This document shows positions 51,944 through 58,942 of a DNA stretch of 64,000 bases, one piece after another. How positions within the stretch are numbered: the stretch's first letter is position 1; each line of letters starts with the position of its first letter. The DNA lies in the NCBI GenBank assembly GCA_021771695.1, contig JAETON010000007.1, forward strand, positions 1 to 64,000. Direction: 5' to 3'. The DNA comes from Lachnospiraceae bacterium. GTDB lineage: Bacteria; Bacillota; Clostridia; Lachnospirales; Lachnospiraceae. Both the position numbers and the translations under genes were made by a program. The notes under the pieces are model-generated. The model saw only the letters and a list, made by a program, of their open reading frames with translations. It did not search any database and had not been told where the DNA came from.

Positions 51944-52564
51944 ATGGAAGAGAAACAATTATTGAATGCCATTTCTGATTTAATGGATGAGAAATTGCAG
52001 CCGGTGAAAGTCAATATTCGGGAGTTAAAGGAAGATGCCGGTGTGCTGAAACAGGATGTCAGCGGCTTAAAGGAGGACGTCGGTGTGCTGAAACAGGATG
52101 TCAGCGACTTAAAGGAGGACGTCGGTGTGCTGAAACAGGATGTCAGCGGCTTAAAGGAGGACGTCGGTGTGCTGAAACAGGATGTCAGCGGCTTAAAGGA
52201 GGACGTCGGTGTGCTGAAACAGGATGTCAGCGGCTTAAAGGAGGACGTCGGTGTGCTAAAGCAGGAAGTCAGCGTGTTGAAGAAAGATGTCGGTGGATTA
52301 AAAGAAGATGTAGAAAAGCTAAGTGAAAAACAAGTAATTATGGAAGGTAAAATGGATGTGATGGCTCAAAATGTAAACAATATAGAGTTTATTTTAGAAA
52401 ATAAAGTCTATCACGAAATTCATTTAGTGGCAGAAAGTCATTTTTTTCTTAAAAGAAAGCTGGACTATATTGAAACTACTTTAAAAAGGCATAGTGATAT
52501 ACCTATGAAAGTAAGTTATTTATACTATGAAGTCCAGCAAATAAAACGCAAAATGGCAGAATAA
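51944..52564 (+). CDS. Coiled-coil protein built on a tandem 14-residue repeat
   Basis: The 206-residue protein has a short N-terminus (MEEKQLLNAISDLMDEKLQP), then about 100 residues of perfect heptads, VSGLKED-VGVLKQD, with V in position a and L in position d, and a non-repeat C-terminus (KMDVMAQNVNNIEFILE, AESHFFLKRKLDYIET). It has no signal peptide or membrane helix, so it is a cytoplasmic coiled coil. I know no function; related Lachnospiraceae proteins vary in repeat number. The repeat is encoded by near-identical 42-bp DNA units, so copy number may change without breaking the frame. RBS AAGGAG. Confidence 0.75.
   Translation: MEEKQLLNAISDLMDEKLQPVKVNIRELKEDAGVLKQDVSGLKEDVGVLKQDVSDLKEDVGVLKQDVSGLKEDVGVLKQDVSGLKEDVGVLKQDVSGLKEDVGVLKQEVSVLKKDVGGLKEDVEKLSEKQVIMEGKMDVMAQNVNNIEFILENKVYHEIHLVAESHFFLKRKLDYIETTLKRHSDIPMKVSYLYYEVQQIKRKMAE
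52025..52276 (+). repeat. Six tandem copies of a 42-bp coding minisatellite
   Basis: Units start TTAAAGGAGGACGTCGGTGT and run at 52025, 52067, 52109, 52151, 52193 and 52235. Copies 2 to 5 differ at only one or two bases; copies 1 and 6 are more diverged, as expected for array edges. A degenerate partial unit continues to about 52300. Each unit encodes two heptads and 42 is a multiple of 3. Confidence 0.95.
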
Positions 52565-52579
52565 GGAAATAGTAGAAAG

Positions 52580-52755
52580 ATAGAGGAAAGAAACAATTAT
52601 GGAGGAATATATCCTGTGCACCACGCCATCTGGACTGAGCAGCTATACTGCGGGAAAAGACGGAAGGAAACAGGAGAAGGATGGGGGGAGAGAAATGATT
52701 ATGGAGGAATATATCCTGTACAGCACGCCATCTGGACTGAGCAGTTTTACTGCGA
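52580..52755 (+). repeat. Imperfect direct repeat, 102 bp apart, containing a small-ORF start
   Basis: A block of about 58 bases (52596-52653) recurs at 52698-52755 with five or so changes; each copy contains ATGGAGGAATATATCCTGT, ACGCCATCTGGACTGAGCAG and a purine-rich ribosome-site-like sequence just upstream. The similarity extends roughly 15 bases further upstream. The offset is 34 codons, so both copies share one frame. Confidence 0.85.
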
Positions 52756-52826
52756 GGGAAGCGGCTGCAAGCAGGATATATGACGTTACCCTCTTGCCCT
52801 TCCAGTGCTTTTTCTTTTTACGATAA
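52599..52826 (+). CDS. Small ORF with internally duplicated N-terminus (uncertain)
   Basis: A 75-codon frame starts MEEYILCTTPSGLSSYTAG and repeats MEEYILYSTPSGLSSFTAR from codon 35. Both ATGs have plausible ribosome sites (AGAGGAAAG; GGGGGGAGAG). It overlaps the 3' end of the LacI gene on the other strand by about 40 bases. I recognise no family. The conserved amino-acid pattern between copies, including T/S and Y/F exchanges, is compatible with translation but could equally reflect a recent DNA duplication. Confidence 0.35.
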   Translation: MEEYILCTTPSGLSSYTAGKDGRKQEKDGGREMIMEEYILYSTPSGLSSFTAREAAASRIYDVTLLPFQCFFFLR

Positions 52827-53865
52827 ATGGTTCAAATTCTAATTTGGTTACGAAGCTTCTTGGCTGGTTTTTGCTTTTAGAATCCCGGAGCCGTGCGATA
52901 ATATCAACGGCTTCCCGTCCTTTTGCTTCGATGGAGTGTTCTACGGTGGTTAAAGAAATACGGTTCATATCTGCCATTGGAATGTTGTCGAATCCACATA
53001 CGGAAAAATCAGAAGGAACTTTGTATTTCATATCATAAAGTGCATCTAGGATTCCAAAAGCGACCATATCGTTGTACCCGACAAAAGCGGTGGAATCTGT
53101 TCCCTCTTCCAAAATCTGCTTGGTTAAATTAAATCCGGAAGAGTATTCCAAGAGATTTGGGGAGAGAAGGTTATATTCACCGGGGGAAAGAGAACGGAGC
53201 GTGACACAGTCATCTCCCAGTCCATAAGTTTTAAATGTGTGAACCAGACCTTCGTATCTTTTAGAACGGGAACGTTCAATGGTGCTGATAGGCGTGGAAA
53301 TGTAAGTGATTTTTCTGTGTCCCAGTGAAATTAAATGTTCTGCCACTAAATAGGCTGGTTTTAAACTGCTGACATGAATAGAATCAAAAATAATTTCCTC
53401 ATTTTTATCTCCAATATTTACAATAGGAAGCTGTGTTGACATTTTATTAACTTCTGGAAGAAAAGAGGAAGGATAAAGGTATACGATGCCTGCAACTTCT
53501 ACATCGTGATTTAACATGTCGAGATAGTATTGCTCCGTACTTGGATTCCTTAAAGTAGGTGCAACAAAAGTGACATAACCATAATCATGAGCACGTTCTG
53601 TAATGGAGTGAACTAATGTTGTATAGTAATGATTGGACAGAAATGGACACATAATGATGATAACTTTGGAAAGGGTTTGGGAAGGAGTGTGTTTGGATTT
53701 TTTCTTTTGATATCCTAATTTTTCTGCAGTCTCCAGTACTCTTTGTCTGGTTTCTTCTGAGAATGATACATCGCTTTTATTATTTAAAATCATGGATACT
53801 GCAGATTGAGATACCTTTGCCTGTTTGGCAATGTCTTTGGTTGTTACTTTCTTTTTTTGAGCCAT
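52786..53865 (-). CDS. LacI-family transcriptional regulator
   Basis: The 359-residue protein has the LacI helix-turn-helix and hinge (VTTKDIAKQAKVSQSAVSMI, LNNKSDVSFSEETRQRVLE, AEKLGY) followed by a periplasmic-binding-like effector domain (ITYISTPISTIERSRSKRYE, AFVGYNDMVAFGILDALYD, VCGFDNIPMADM, LTTVEHS). It will bind a sugar-type effector and repress transcription. It is divergent from the transaldolase/transketolase operon, a plausible target besides itself. RBS AGGAGG before the ATG at 53865. Confidence 0.92.
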   Translation of the reverse strand: MAQKKKVTTKDIAKQAKVSQSAVSMILNNKSDVSFSEETRQRVLETAEKLGYQKKKSKHTPSQTLSKVIIIMCPFLSNHYYTTLVHSITERAHDYGYVTFVAPTLRNPSTEQYYLDMLNHDVEVAGIVYLYPSSFLPEVNKMSTQLPIVNIGDKNEEIIFDSIHVSSLKPAYLVAEHLISLGHRKITYISTPISTIERSRSKRYEGLVHTFKTYGLGDDCVTLRSLSPGEYNLLSPNLLEYSSGFNLTKQILEEGTDSTAFVGYNDMVAFGILDALYDMKYKVPSDFSVCGFDNIPMADMNRISLTTVEHSIEAKGREAVDIIARLRDSKSKNQPRSFVTKLEFEPFIVKRKSTGRARG

Positions 53866-54129
53866 CGTTTCCTCCTAATCAAAATTTTTTTAATTAATGA
53901 ATCGCAATTAATAAATAATTAAAAATTTACTAATAAAATAGATGATATTAGTAATTTAAATTTATCATATCACAAAAGAATCTCAAAAAGTAGAAAAAAT
54001 CGTTGTTTTTTTTAATTGAAATTTGCTTTAAAATATTCCTGTTTTTGCGGGAAATAAGAAGTTGACTAATAAAAATAGGAAATATTAATAAAATATTAAA
54101 AATGTGCAGAAATACGAGTCTTTTTGCAT
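53866..54129. promoter_or_regulatory. Divergent regulatory region with inverted repeat and repeated motif
   Basis: The 340-base gap between the regulator and 54206 holds no gene. TTACTAAT (53927-53934) and ATTAGTAA (53947-53954) form an 8-bp perfect inverted repeat 20 bases centre to centre. The motif ACTAATAAAATAG (53929-53941) recurs as ACTAATAAAAATAG at 54065-54078. A candidate operator with a central CG (TTAATGAATCGCAATTAA) lies near 53890-53910. Which, if any, the LacI protein binds cannot be told. Confidence 0.4.
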
Positions 54130-54159
54130 TTGACAAGAAGATGTTTTCCATGGTTAAAT
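54130..54159 (+). promoter_or_regulatory. Sigma-A promoter of the pentose-phosphate operon
   Basis: A perfect TTGACA (54130-54135), an 18-base spacer and TTAAAT (54154-54159) lie about 46 bases before the start at 54206. Confidence 0.5.
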
Positions 54160-54205
54160 GATAGCAAGAGTAACAAAGCAACAAGTTTTCAAGAGGAACA
54201 GTGTT

Positions 54206-54754
54206 ATGAGATTTTTCGTTGATACGGCAGATGTCGGCCAGATTAGAAAAGCAAATGATATGGGCGTTATCTGCGGAGTAACAACCAACTCATCTTTGAT
54301 TGCGAAATCAGGCAGACAGTTTGAAGATGTGATTAAAGAAATTACTTCAATTGTAGACGGAGCAATCAGCGGCGAAGTAAAAGCTACAACTACGGATGCA
54401 GAAGGAGTAAAGACAAATCTAACTTTGATTTTTAATCCAAATCAGGCGTTGTTAGCAGCTAGGGCTGGGGCAGCATATGTATCTCCGTTCCTTGGAAGAC
54501 TAGATGATATTTCTCAGAATGGCTTGGACTTAATTGCAGACATTAAAGAAATTTTTGATATGGCAGGGGACATTGATACACAGATTATTTGTGCAAGTGT
54601 GCGTAACCCCATTCATGTTATTGAGTGTGCAAAGATGGGTGCAGACATTGCAACTGTTCCATACAATGTATTTGAACAGATGATGAATCATCCATTGACA
54701 GATCAGGGAATTGAGAAATTCCAAGCAGATTATAAAGCAGTATTCGGAAAATAG
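54206..54754 (+). CDS. Transaldolase/fructose-6-phosphate aldolase-like protein with internal deletion
   Basis: The 182-residue protein matches the FSA/TalC subfamily end to end: [93 protein letters not shown] and [10 protein letters not shown]. The family is about 215 residues; here DAEG is joined directly to VKTNLTL, so the roughly 34 residues normally between (including VVKIP, whose Lys forms the Schiff base) are gone. TTNPS is also TTNSS. The frame is intact, so a protein is made, but aldolase activity is unlikely. ATG at 54206 follows AAGAGGAAC. Confidence 0.8.
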   Translation: MRFFVDTADVGQIRKANDMGVICGVTTNSSLIAKSGRQFEDVIKEITSIVDGAISGEVKATTTDAEGVKTNLTLIFNPNQALLAARAGAAYVSPFLGRLDDISQNGLDLIADIKEIFDMAGDIDTQIICASVRNPIHVIECAKMGADIATVPYNVFEQMMNHPLTDQGIEKFQADYKAVFGK

Positions 54755-54771
54755 GAAAGGGTGGTAATAAA

Positions 54772-55593
54772 ATGACAACTGCAGAATTAAAAACAACAGC
54801 AAATGAGATCCGGAAAGGAATCATTAAAGCGACACATGCAGCAAAATCCGGACATCCGGGAGGATCTTTATCCGCAGCAGATGTATTTACATACTTATAT
54901 TTTGTGGAAATGAATATTGATCCAAAGAATCCGAAGGATGAAAACAGAGACCGTTTTGTTTTATCAAAAGGTCATGCTGCTCCTGGATATTATTCAACAT
55001 TAGCAGAAAGAGGATTTTTCCCGAAAGAGGATCTATTAACATTAAGACATGTTGGATCTTATCTGCAGGGACATCCTGATATGAAAAAGATTCCTGGGGT
55101 AGATATGTCCAGCGGATCTTTAGGACAGGGAATTTCTGCTGCAGTTGGTATGGCATTAGCAGCAAAGCTTCAGAACAAAGATTACCGTACATACACACTT
55201 CTTGGAGATGGTGAAATTCAGGAAGGACAGGTATGGGAAGCTGCAATGTTTGCAGGAGCTAAGAATCTTGATAATCTTGTAGTTATCGTTGACAATAACG
55301 GACTTCAGATTGATGGTAACATCGAAGATGTATGTTCTCCATATCCGATTGGAGAGAAATTTGCTGCATTTAATTTCAATGTAGTAGAAATTGACGGACA
55401 TAATTTTGATGAAATTGCAGATGCTTTCAAACAGGCAAAAGAATGTAAAGGAAAACCAACTGCAATTGTAATGAAGACCGTAAAAGGTAAAGGTGTATCC
55501 TTCATGGAAAATCAGGCTTCATGGCATGGTTCTGCACCAAATGATGAACAATGTGAACAAGCACTTAAAGATTTAGAAAAGGTGGGCGAATAA
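54772..55593 (+). CDS. Transketolase, N-terminal subunit
   Basis: The 273-residue protein is the thiamine-diphosphate-binding half of a split transketolase: ATHAAKSGHPGGSLSAADVF, LSKGHAAPGYYSTLAERGFF, GSLGQGISAAVGMALA, the ThDP motif LGDGEIQEGQVWEAAMFAG through VDNNGLQIDG, and FMENQASWHG. It works with the next gene product to move two-carbon units between sugar phosphates. The split form is common in clostridia and archaea. RBS AAGGGTGG. Confidence 0.93.
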   Translation: MTTAELKTTANEIRKGIIKATHAAKSGHPGGSLSAADVFTYLYFVEMNIDPKNPKDENRDRFVLSKGHAAPGYYSTLAERGFFPKEDLLTLRHVGSYLQGHPDMKKIPGVDMSSGSLGQGISAAVGMALAAKLQNKDYRTYTLLGDGEIQEGQVWEAAMFAGAKNLDNLVVIVDNNGLQIDGNIEDVCSPYPIGEKFAAFNFNVVEIDGHNFDEIADAFKQAKECKGKPTAIVMKTVKGKGVSFMENQASWHGSAPNDEQCEQALKDLEKVGE

Positions 55594-55594
55594 G

Positions 55595-56536
55595 ATGGCA
55601 GAAGTAAAAAAGATTGCGACAAGAGAAAGCTATGGGAATGCTTTAGTTGAATTAGGAAAAGAAAACCCTAATGTTGTGGTTTTAGATGCTGACTTAGCCG
55701 CTGCAACAAAAACGGGTGTGTTTAAGAAAGCTTTCTCAGAAAGACATATCGACTGTGGAATTGCTGAATGTAATATGGTAGGAATCGGAGCAGGACTTGC
55801 GGCAGCAGGAATGGTTCCATTTGTAAGCAGTTTTGCGATGTTTGCAGCAGGACGTGCTTTTGAACAGGTAAGAAACTCTGTTGGTTATCCACATTTAAAT
55901 GTAAAAATTGGAGCAACACATGGTGGTATTTCTGTAGGTGAAGATGGAGCAACACATCAGTGCTGTGAAGATATTGCAGTCATGCGTACAATCCCTGGTA
56001 TGACAGTTATCGTTCCATCTGATGATGTGGAAGCAAAAGCAGCAGTAAAGGCAGCAGCGGCTATGGAAGGTCCTGTATATATGAGATTTGGACGTCTGGC
56101 TGTGCCTGTAATCAATGACAATGATGATTTCAAATTTGAAATCGGAAAAGGTACTGTATTAAAAGAAGGTACAGATGTAACAATCATTGCCAATGGTCTT
56201 TGCGCAGCGGAAGCATTGGAAGCAGCTAAGAAATTAGAAGCTGAAGGAATCAATGCAAAAGTTATCAATATGGCAACTGTAAAACCATTGGATGAAGAAC
56301 TTGTTATTGCAGCAGCAAAAGAAACAGGAAAAGTAGTAACAGTTGAGGAACATTCAGTTATTGGCGGACTTGGAAGTGCTGTATGTGATGTATTATCAGA
56401 AAATCTTCCAACACCTGTATTAAAGATTGGTGTAAATGACGTATTTGGACATTCAGGACCAGCAGTTGAATTAATTAAAGAATTCGGTTTAGACGGTGAT
56501 AGTATTGCAGCAAAAGTAAAAGATTTTGTAAAATAA
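55595..56536 (+). CDS. Transketolase, C-terminal subunit
   Basis: The 313-residue protein carries the pyrimidine-binding and C-terminal domains: TRESYGNALVELGKENPNVV, DADLAAATKTGVF, DCGIAECNMVGIGAGLAAAG (with the catalytic Glu that activates ThDP), THGGISVGEDGATHQCCED, VYMRFGRLAVPV and TVEEHSVIGGLGSAV. It starts one base after the previous stop, with GGTGGGCG in the upstream end as ribosome site. A terminator follows. Confidence 0.93.
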   Translation: MAEVKKIATRESYGNALVELGKENPNVVVLDADLAAATKTGVFKKAFSERHIDCGIAECNMVGIGAGLAAAGMVPFVSSFAMFAAGRAFEQVRNSVGYPHLNVKIGATHGGISVGEDGATHQCCEDIAVMRTIPGMTVIVPSDDVEAKAAVKAAAAMEGPVYMRFGRLAVPVINDNDDFKFEIGKGTVLKEGTDVTIIANGLCAAEALEAAKKLEAEGINAKVINMATVKPLDEELVIAAAKETGKVVTVEEHSVIGGLGSAVCDVLSENLPTPVLKIGVNDVFGHSGPAVELIKEFGLDGDSIAAKVKDFVK

Positions 56537-56557
56537 AAATACTGAGAGAAGTTTTGA

Positions 56558-56587
56558 AAGGCTTTGCAGAGATGCAGAGCCTTTTTG
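56558..56587 (+). terminator. Terminator of the transketolase operon
   Basis: AAGGCTTTGC (56558-56567) and GCAGAGCCTT (56574-56583) form a 10-bp stem with one wobble, followed by TTTTTG. Confidence 0.8.
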
Positions 56588-56606
56588 TCTATATAAGTTT
56601 TAGCAG

Positions 56607-56635
56607 TAGATATTTTTGTGCATATCCTGTATAAT
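56607..56635 (+). promoter_or_regulatory. Sigma-A promoter of the DUF975 gene
   Basis: TAGATA (56607-56612), a 17-base spacer and a perfect TATAAT (56630-56635) lie 26 bases before the start. Confidence 0.55.
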
Positions 56636-56661
56636 AACAGAAAGTGAAAGGAGAGAATTTT

Positions 56662-57423
56662 ATGTGGGATAGAAAAGAATTAAAAGAAAGAGGAAAAAAG
56701 TCACTGCATAGAAACTATTGGATGACAGTGTTGGTTACATTTATTTTAAGCATTTTAACAGGAACTGCTGGTTCCGGGAGAAGTGCAGGGGATGCAGTCA
56801 GTGATGTTTTGACAGAAAGCGAGGGAAGCATTACAGATGTTATTGGGGCTGTAGGAACGACGATTTTTGCAATCGGTATTCTTTTTCTTGTTATTTGGAC
56901 GATTGTATTGCTAATTGTTAGAATCTTTGTCAGCAATTTATTTGAAATTGGCTGTATGAGATTTTATGAAGAAAATACAGAAAGAAAAGCAGCTTTTGGA
57001 TTGATTGTAGAAGGATTCCGTCATGGACAGTATGGAAAAAATGTTTTGACATTATTTTTAAGAGATTTATATATATTTTTGTGGACCTTATTGTTGATCA
57101 TTCCGGGAATTATCAAAGCATACCAGTATTCTATGATTCCTTATATTTTAGCAGAAAATCCAAACATATCCAGAGAAAGGGCTTTTGAACTTAGCAAGGA
57201 AATGATGAAAGGCCAAATTTGGGAGGCTATTGTTTTAGATTTATCTTATATCGGATGGGGAATTCTTGGGGCCATTACTTTAAATATTGTGAATATATTG
57301 TATACGAGTCCGTACCGGCAGTCTGCGTGGGCAGAACTTTATAAAGTAAACCGGCAGACAGTGCTTGATCAAGGAGAAGCGTCTTATCAGGAACTTCCGG
57401 GATTTACACTGGAATATAATTAA
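56662..57423 (+). CDS. DUF975 family membrane protein
   Basis: The 253-residue protein starts MWDRKELKERGKKSLHRNYW, the DUF975 N-terminus, with five or six membrane helices and a central NLFEIGCMRFYEEN, then IPGIIKAYQYSMIPYILAEN and SRERAFELSKEMMKGQ. The function of DUF975 is unknown. It has its own promoter and terminator, so it is a single-gene unit. The ATG at 56662 follows AAAGGAG; the in-frame ATG/GTG before it overlaps that site. Confidence 0.85.
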   Translation: MWDRKELKERGKKSLHRNYWMTVLVTFILSILTGTAGSGRSAGDAVSDVLTESEGSITDVIGAVGTTIFAIGILFLVIWTIVLLIVRIFVSNLFEIGCMRFYEENTERKAAFGLIVEGFRHGQYGKNVLTLFLRDLYIFLWTLLLIIPGIIKAYQYSMIPYILAENPNISRERAFELSKEMMKGQIWEAIVLDLSYIGWGILGAITLNIVNILYTSPYRQSAWAELYKVNRQTVLDQGEASYQELPGFTLEYN

Positions 57424-57429
57424 TGTGAA

Positions 57430-57470
57430 AAAAAGAGATTTTGTTAAAAAAATGAAATCTCTTTTTCATT
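57430..57470 (+). terminator. Terminator after the DUF975 gene
   Basis: AAAAAGAGATTT (57430-57441) and AAATCTCTTTTT (57455-57466) form a 12-bp perfect stem whose arms include the U-tract, working in both directions. Confidence 0.8.
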
Positions 57471-57589
57471 TTTTTAAAAGATTCTTTAGAGTTCTGCATT
57501 TGATAGGAATGTGAAATCATGATATACTGTACGTTGATGCAAAATGAAAAAACATGAATGAAAATGATGGTAATAATAAGGAGTTAATC

Positions 57590-58939
57590 ATGGGAAAATA
57601 TTTTGGAACAGATGGTTTTCGTGGAGAAGCGAATGTAGATTTGACTGTAGAGCATGCCTATAAAGTGGGACGTTATCTTGGATGGTATTTTAATCAAAAG
57701 ACATCCAGAGCAAAGATTGTTATTGGAAAGGATACCAGACGCAGCAGTTATATGTTTGAAAATGCCTTGGTTGCCGGATTAACAGCTTCTGGTGCAGATG
57801 CATATATGCTTTATGTAACGACTACACCAAGCGTTGCCTATGTAGTCAGAACCGAACAGTTCGACTGTGGAATTATGATTTCTGCCAGCCACAATCCATA
57901 TTATGACAATGGAATTAAGTTGATTAATTCCAAAGGACATAAGATGGAAGCCGAAATCGAAGAAAAGATTGAGGCATACATTGATGGAGAAATCGAAGAA
58001 CTTCCGTTTGCAACAAAGAAAAAGATTGGCCGTGCCAATGACTATTCTGCCGGAAGAAATCATTACATTGGATATTTGATTTCTTCTGCAACACGTTCTT
58101 TTAAGGGTATCAAAGTTGGTTTGGACTGCTCGAATGGAAGTGCATTTTCCATTGCAGAAAATGTATTTAAAGCACTTGGTGCAGAGACTCATGTAATTAA
58201 TAAAGAGCCGGATGGAACCAATATTAATACGAACTGTGGTTCTACACATATTGAAATTTTAAAAGGCTATGTAAAAGAAAATCATTTAGATGTTGGATTT
58301 GCCTATGATGGCGATGCAGACCGCTGTATTGCGGTGGATGAAAATGGAAATGTTATCAATGGTGATTTGATTTTATATGTATGCGGACAATATATGAAGA
58401 AGCATGGTGAATTAAATAATAATACGGTTGTTACGACAGTTATGTCTAATCTTGGATTGTATAAGGCTTTTGATGCAGCAGGAATTTCTTATGAAAAGAC
58501 AGATGTAGGGGATAAATACGTCAACGAAAATATGGTAAGAAATGGTCATGCTTTGGGTGGGGAACAGTCTGGACATATTATTTTCAGTAAATTTGCTACA
58601 ACAGGAGATGGAATTTTAACTTCTTTAAAAGTGATGGAAGCTATGATTGAACAAAAACAGTCTCTTGGACAGCTGGCGGAAGCTGTACAGATTTTTCCTC
58701 AGATTTTGGAAAACGTTCGTGTGCAGGATAAAAAGACAGCGAGAGAAGATGCAGATGTACAGGCAGCGGTAGAAGCTGTCGAAAAGGAACTGGGAAGTGA
58801 AGGAAGAATTCTGGTTCGTGAAAGCGGAACAGAACCCTTGGTTCGTGTGATGGTGGAAGCAAGGACTCATGAAATCTGCCGGGCCAATGTAGATAAAGTG
58901 GTGAAAGTGTTAAGACAGAAAGGACACGTTATCGGATAA
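57590..58939 (+). CDS. glmM: Phosphoglucosamine mutase
   Basis: The 449-residue enzyme converts glucosamine-6-phosphate to glucosamine-1-phosphate for UDP-GlcNAc and peptidoglycan. It has YFGTDGFRGEANVDLT, the phosphoserine loop IMISASHNPYYDNGIK (Ser100), the metal motif FAYDGDADRCIAV, GGEQSGHIIF and the phosphate-binding RESGTEPLVRVMVE. GlmM is preferred over phosphomannomutase because of the FGTDGFRG start and GGEQSGH. The ATG at 57590 follows AAGGAG. It is the first of six closely packed housekeeping genes. Confidence 0.9.
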   Translation: MGKYFGTDGFRGEANVDLTVEHAYKVGRYLGWYFNQKTSRAKIVIGKDTRRSSYMFENALVAGLTASGADAYMLYVTTTPSVAYVVRTEQFDCGIMISASHNPYYDNGIKLINSKGHKMEAEIEEKIEAYIDGEIEELPFATKKKIGRANDYSAGRNHYIGYLISSATRSFKGIKVGLDCSNGSAFSIAENVFKALGAETHVINKEPDGTNINTNCGSTHIEILKGYVKENHLDVGFAYDGDADRCIAVDENGNVINGDLILYVCGQYMKKHGELNNNTVVTTVMSNLGLYKAFDAAGISYEKTDVGDKYVNENMVRNGHALGGEQSGHIIFSKFATTGDGILTSLKVMEAMIEQKQSLGQLAEAVQIFPQILENVRVQDKKTAREDADVQAAVEAVEKELGSEGRILVRESGTEPLVRVMVEARTHEICRANVDKVVKVLRQKGHVIG

Positions 58940-58942
58940 TTT

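Noticed and set aside
52025-52276. CRISPR-like regular repetition
   Set aside because: The units are contiguous 42-bp coding repeats with no unique spacers and no cas genes nearby.
57779-58249. Minus-strand ORF of 156 codons in glmM
   Set aside because: Antisense to the conserved mutase core with no start context or family match.
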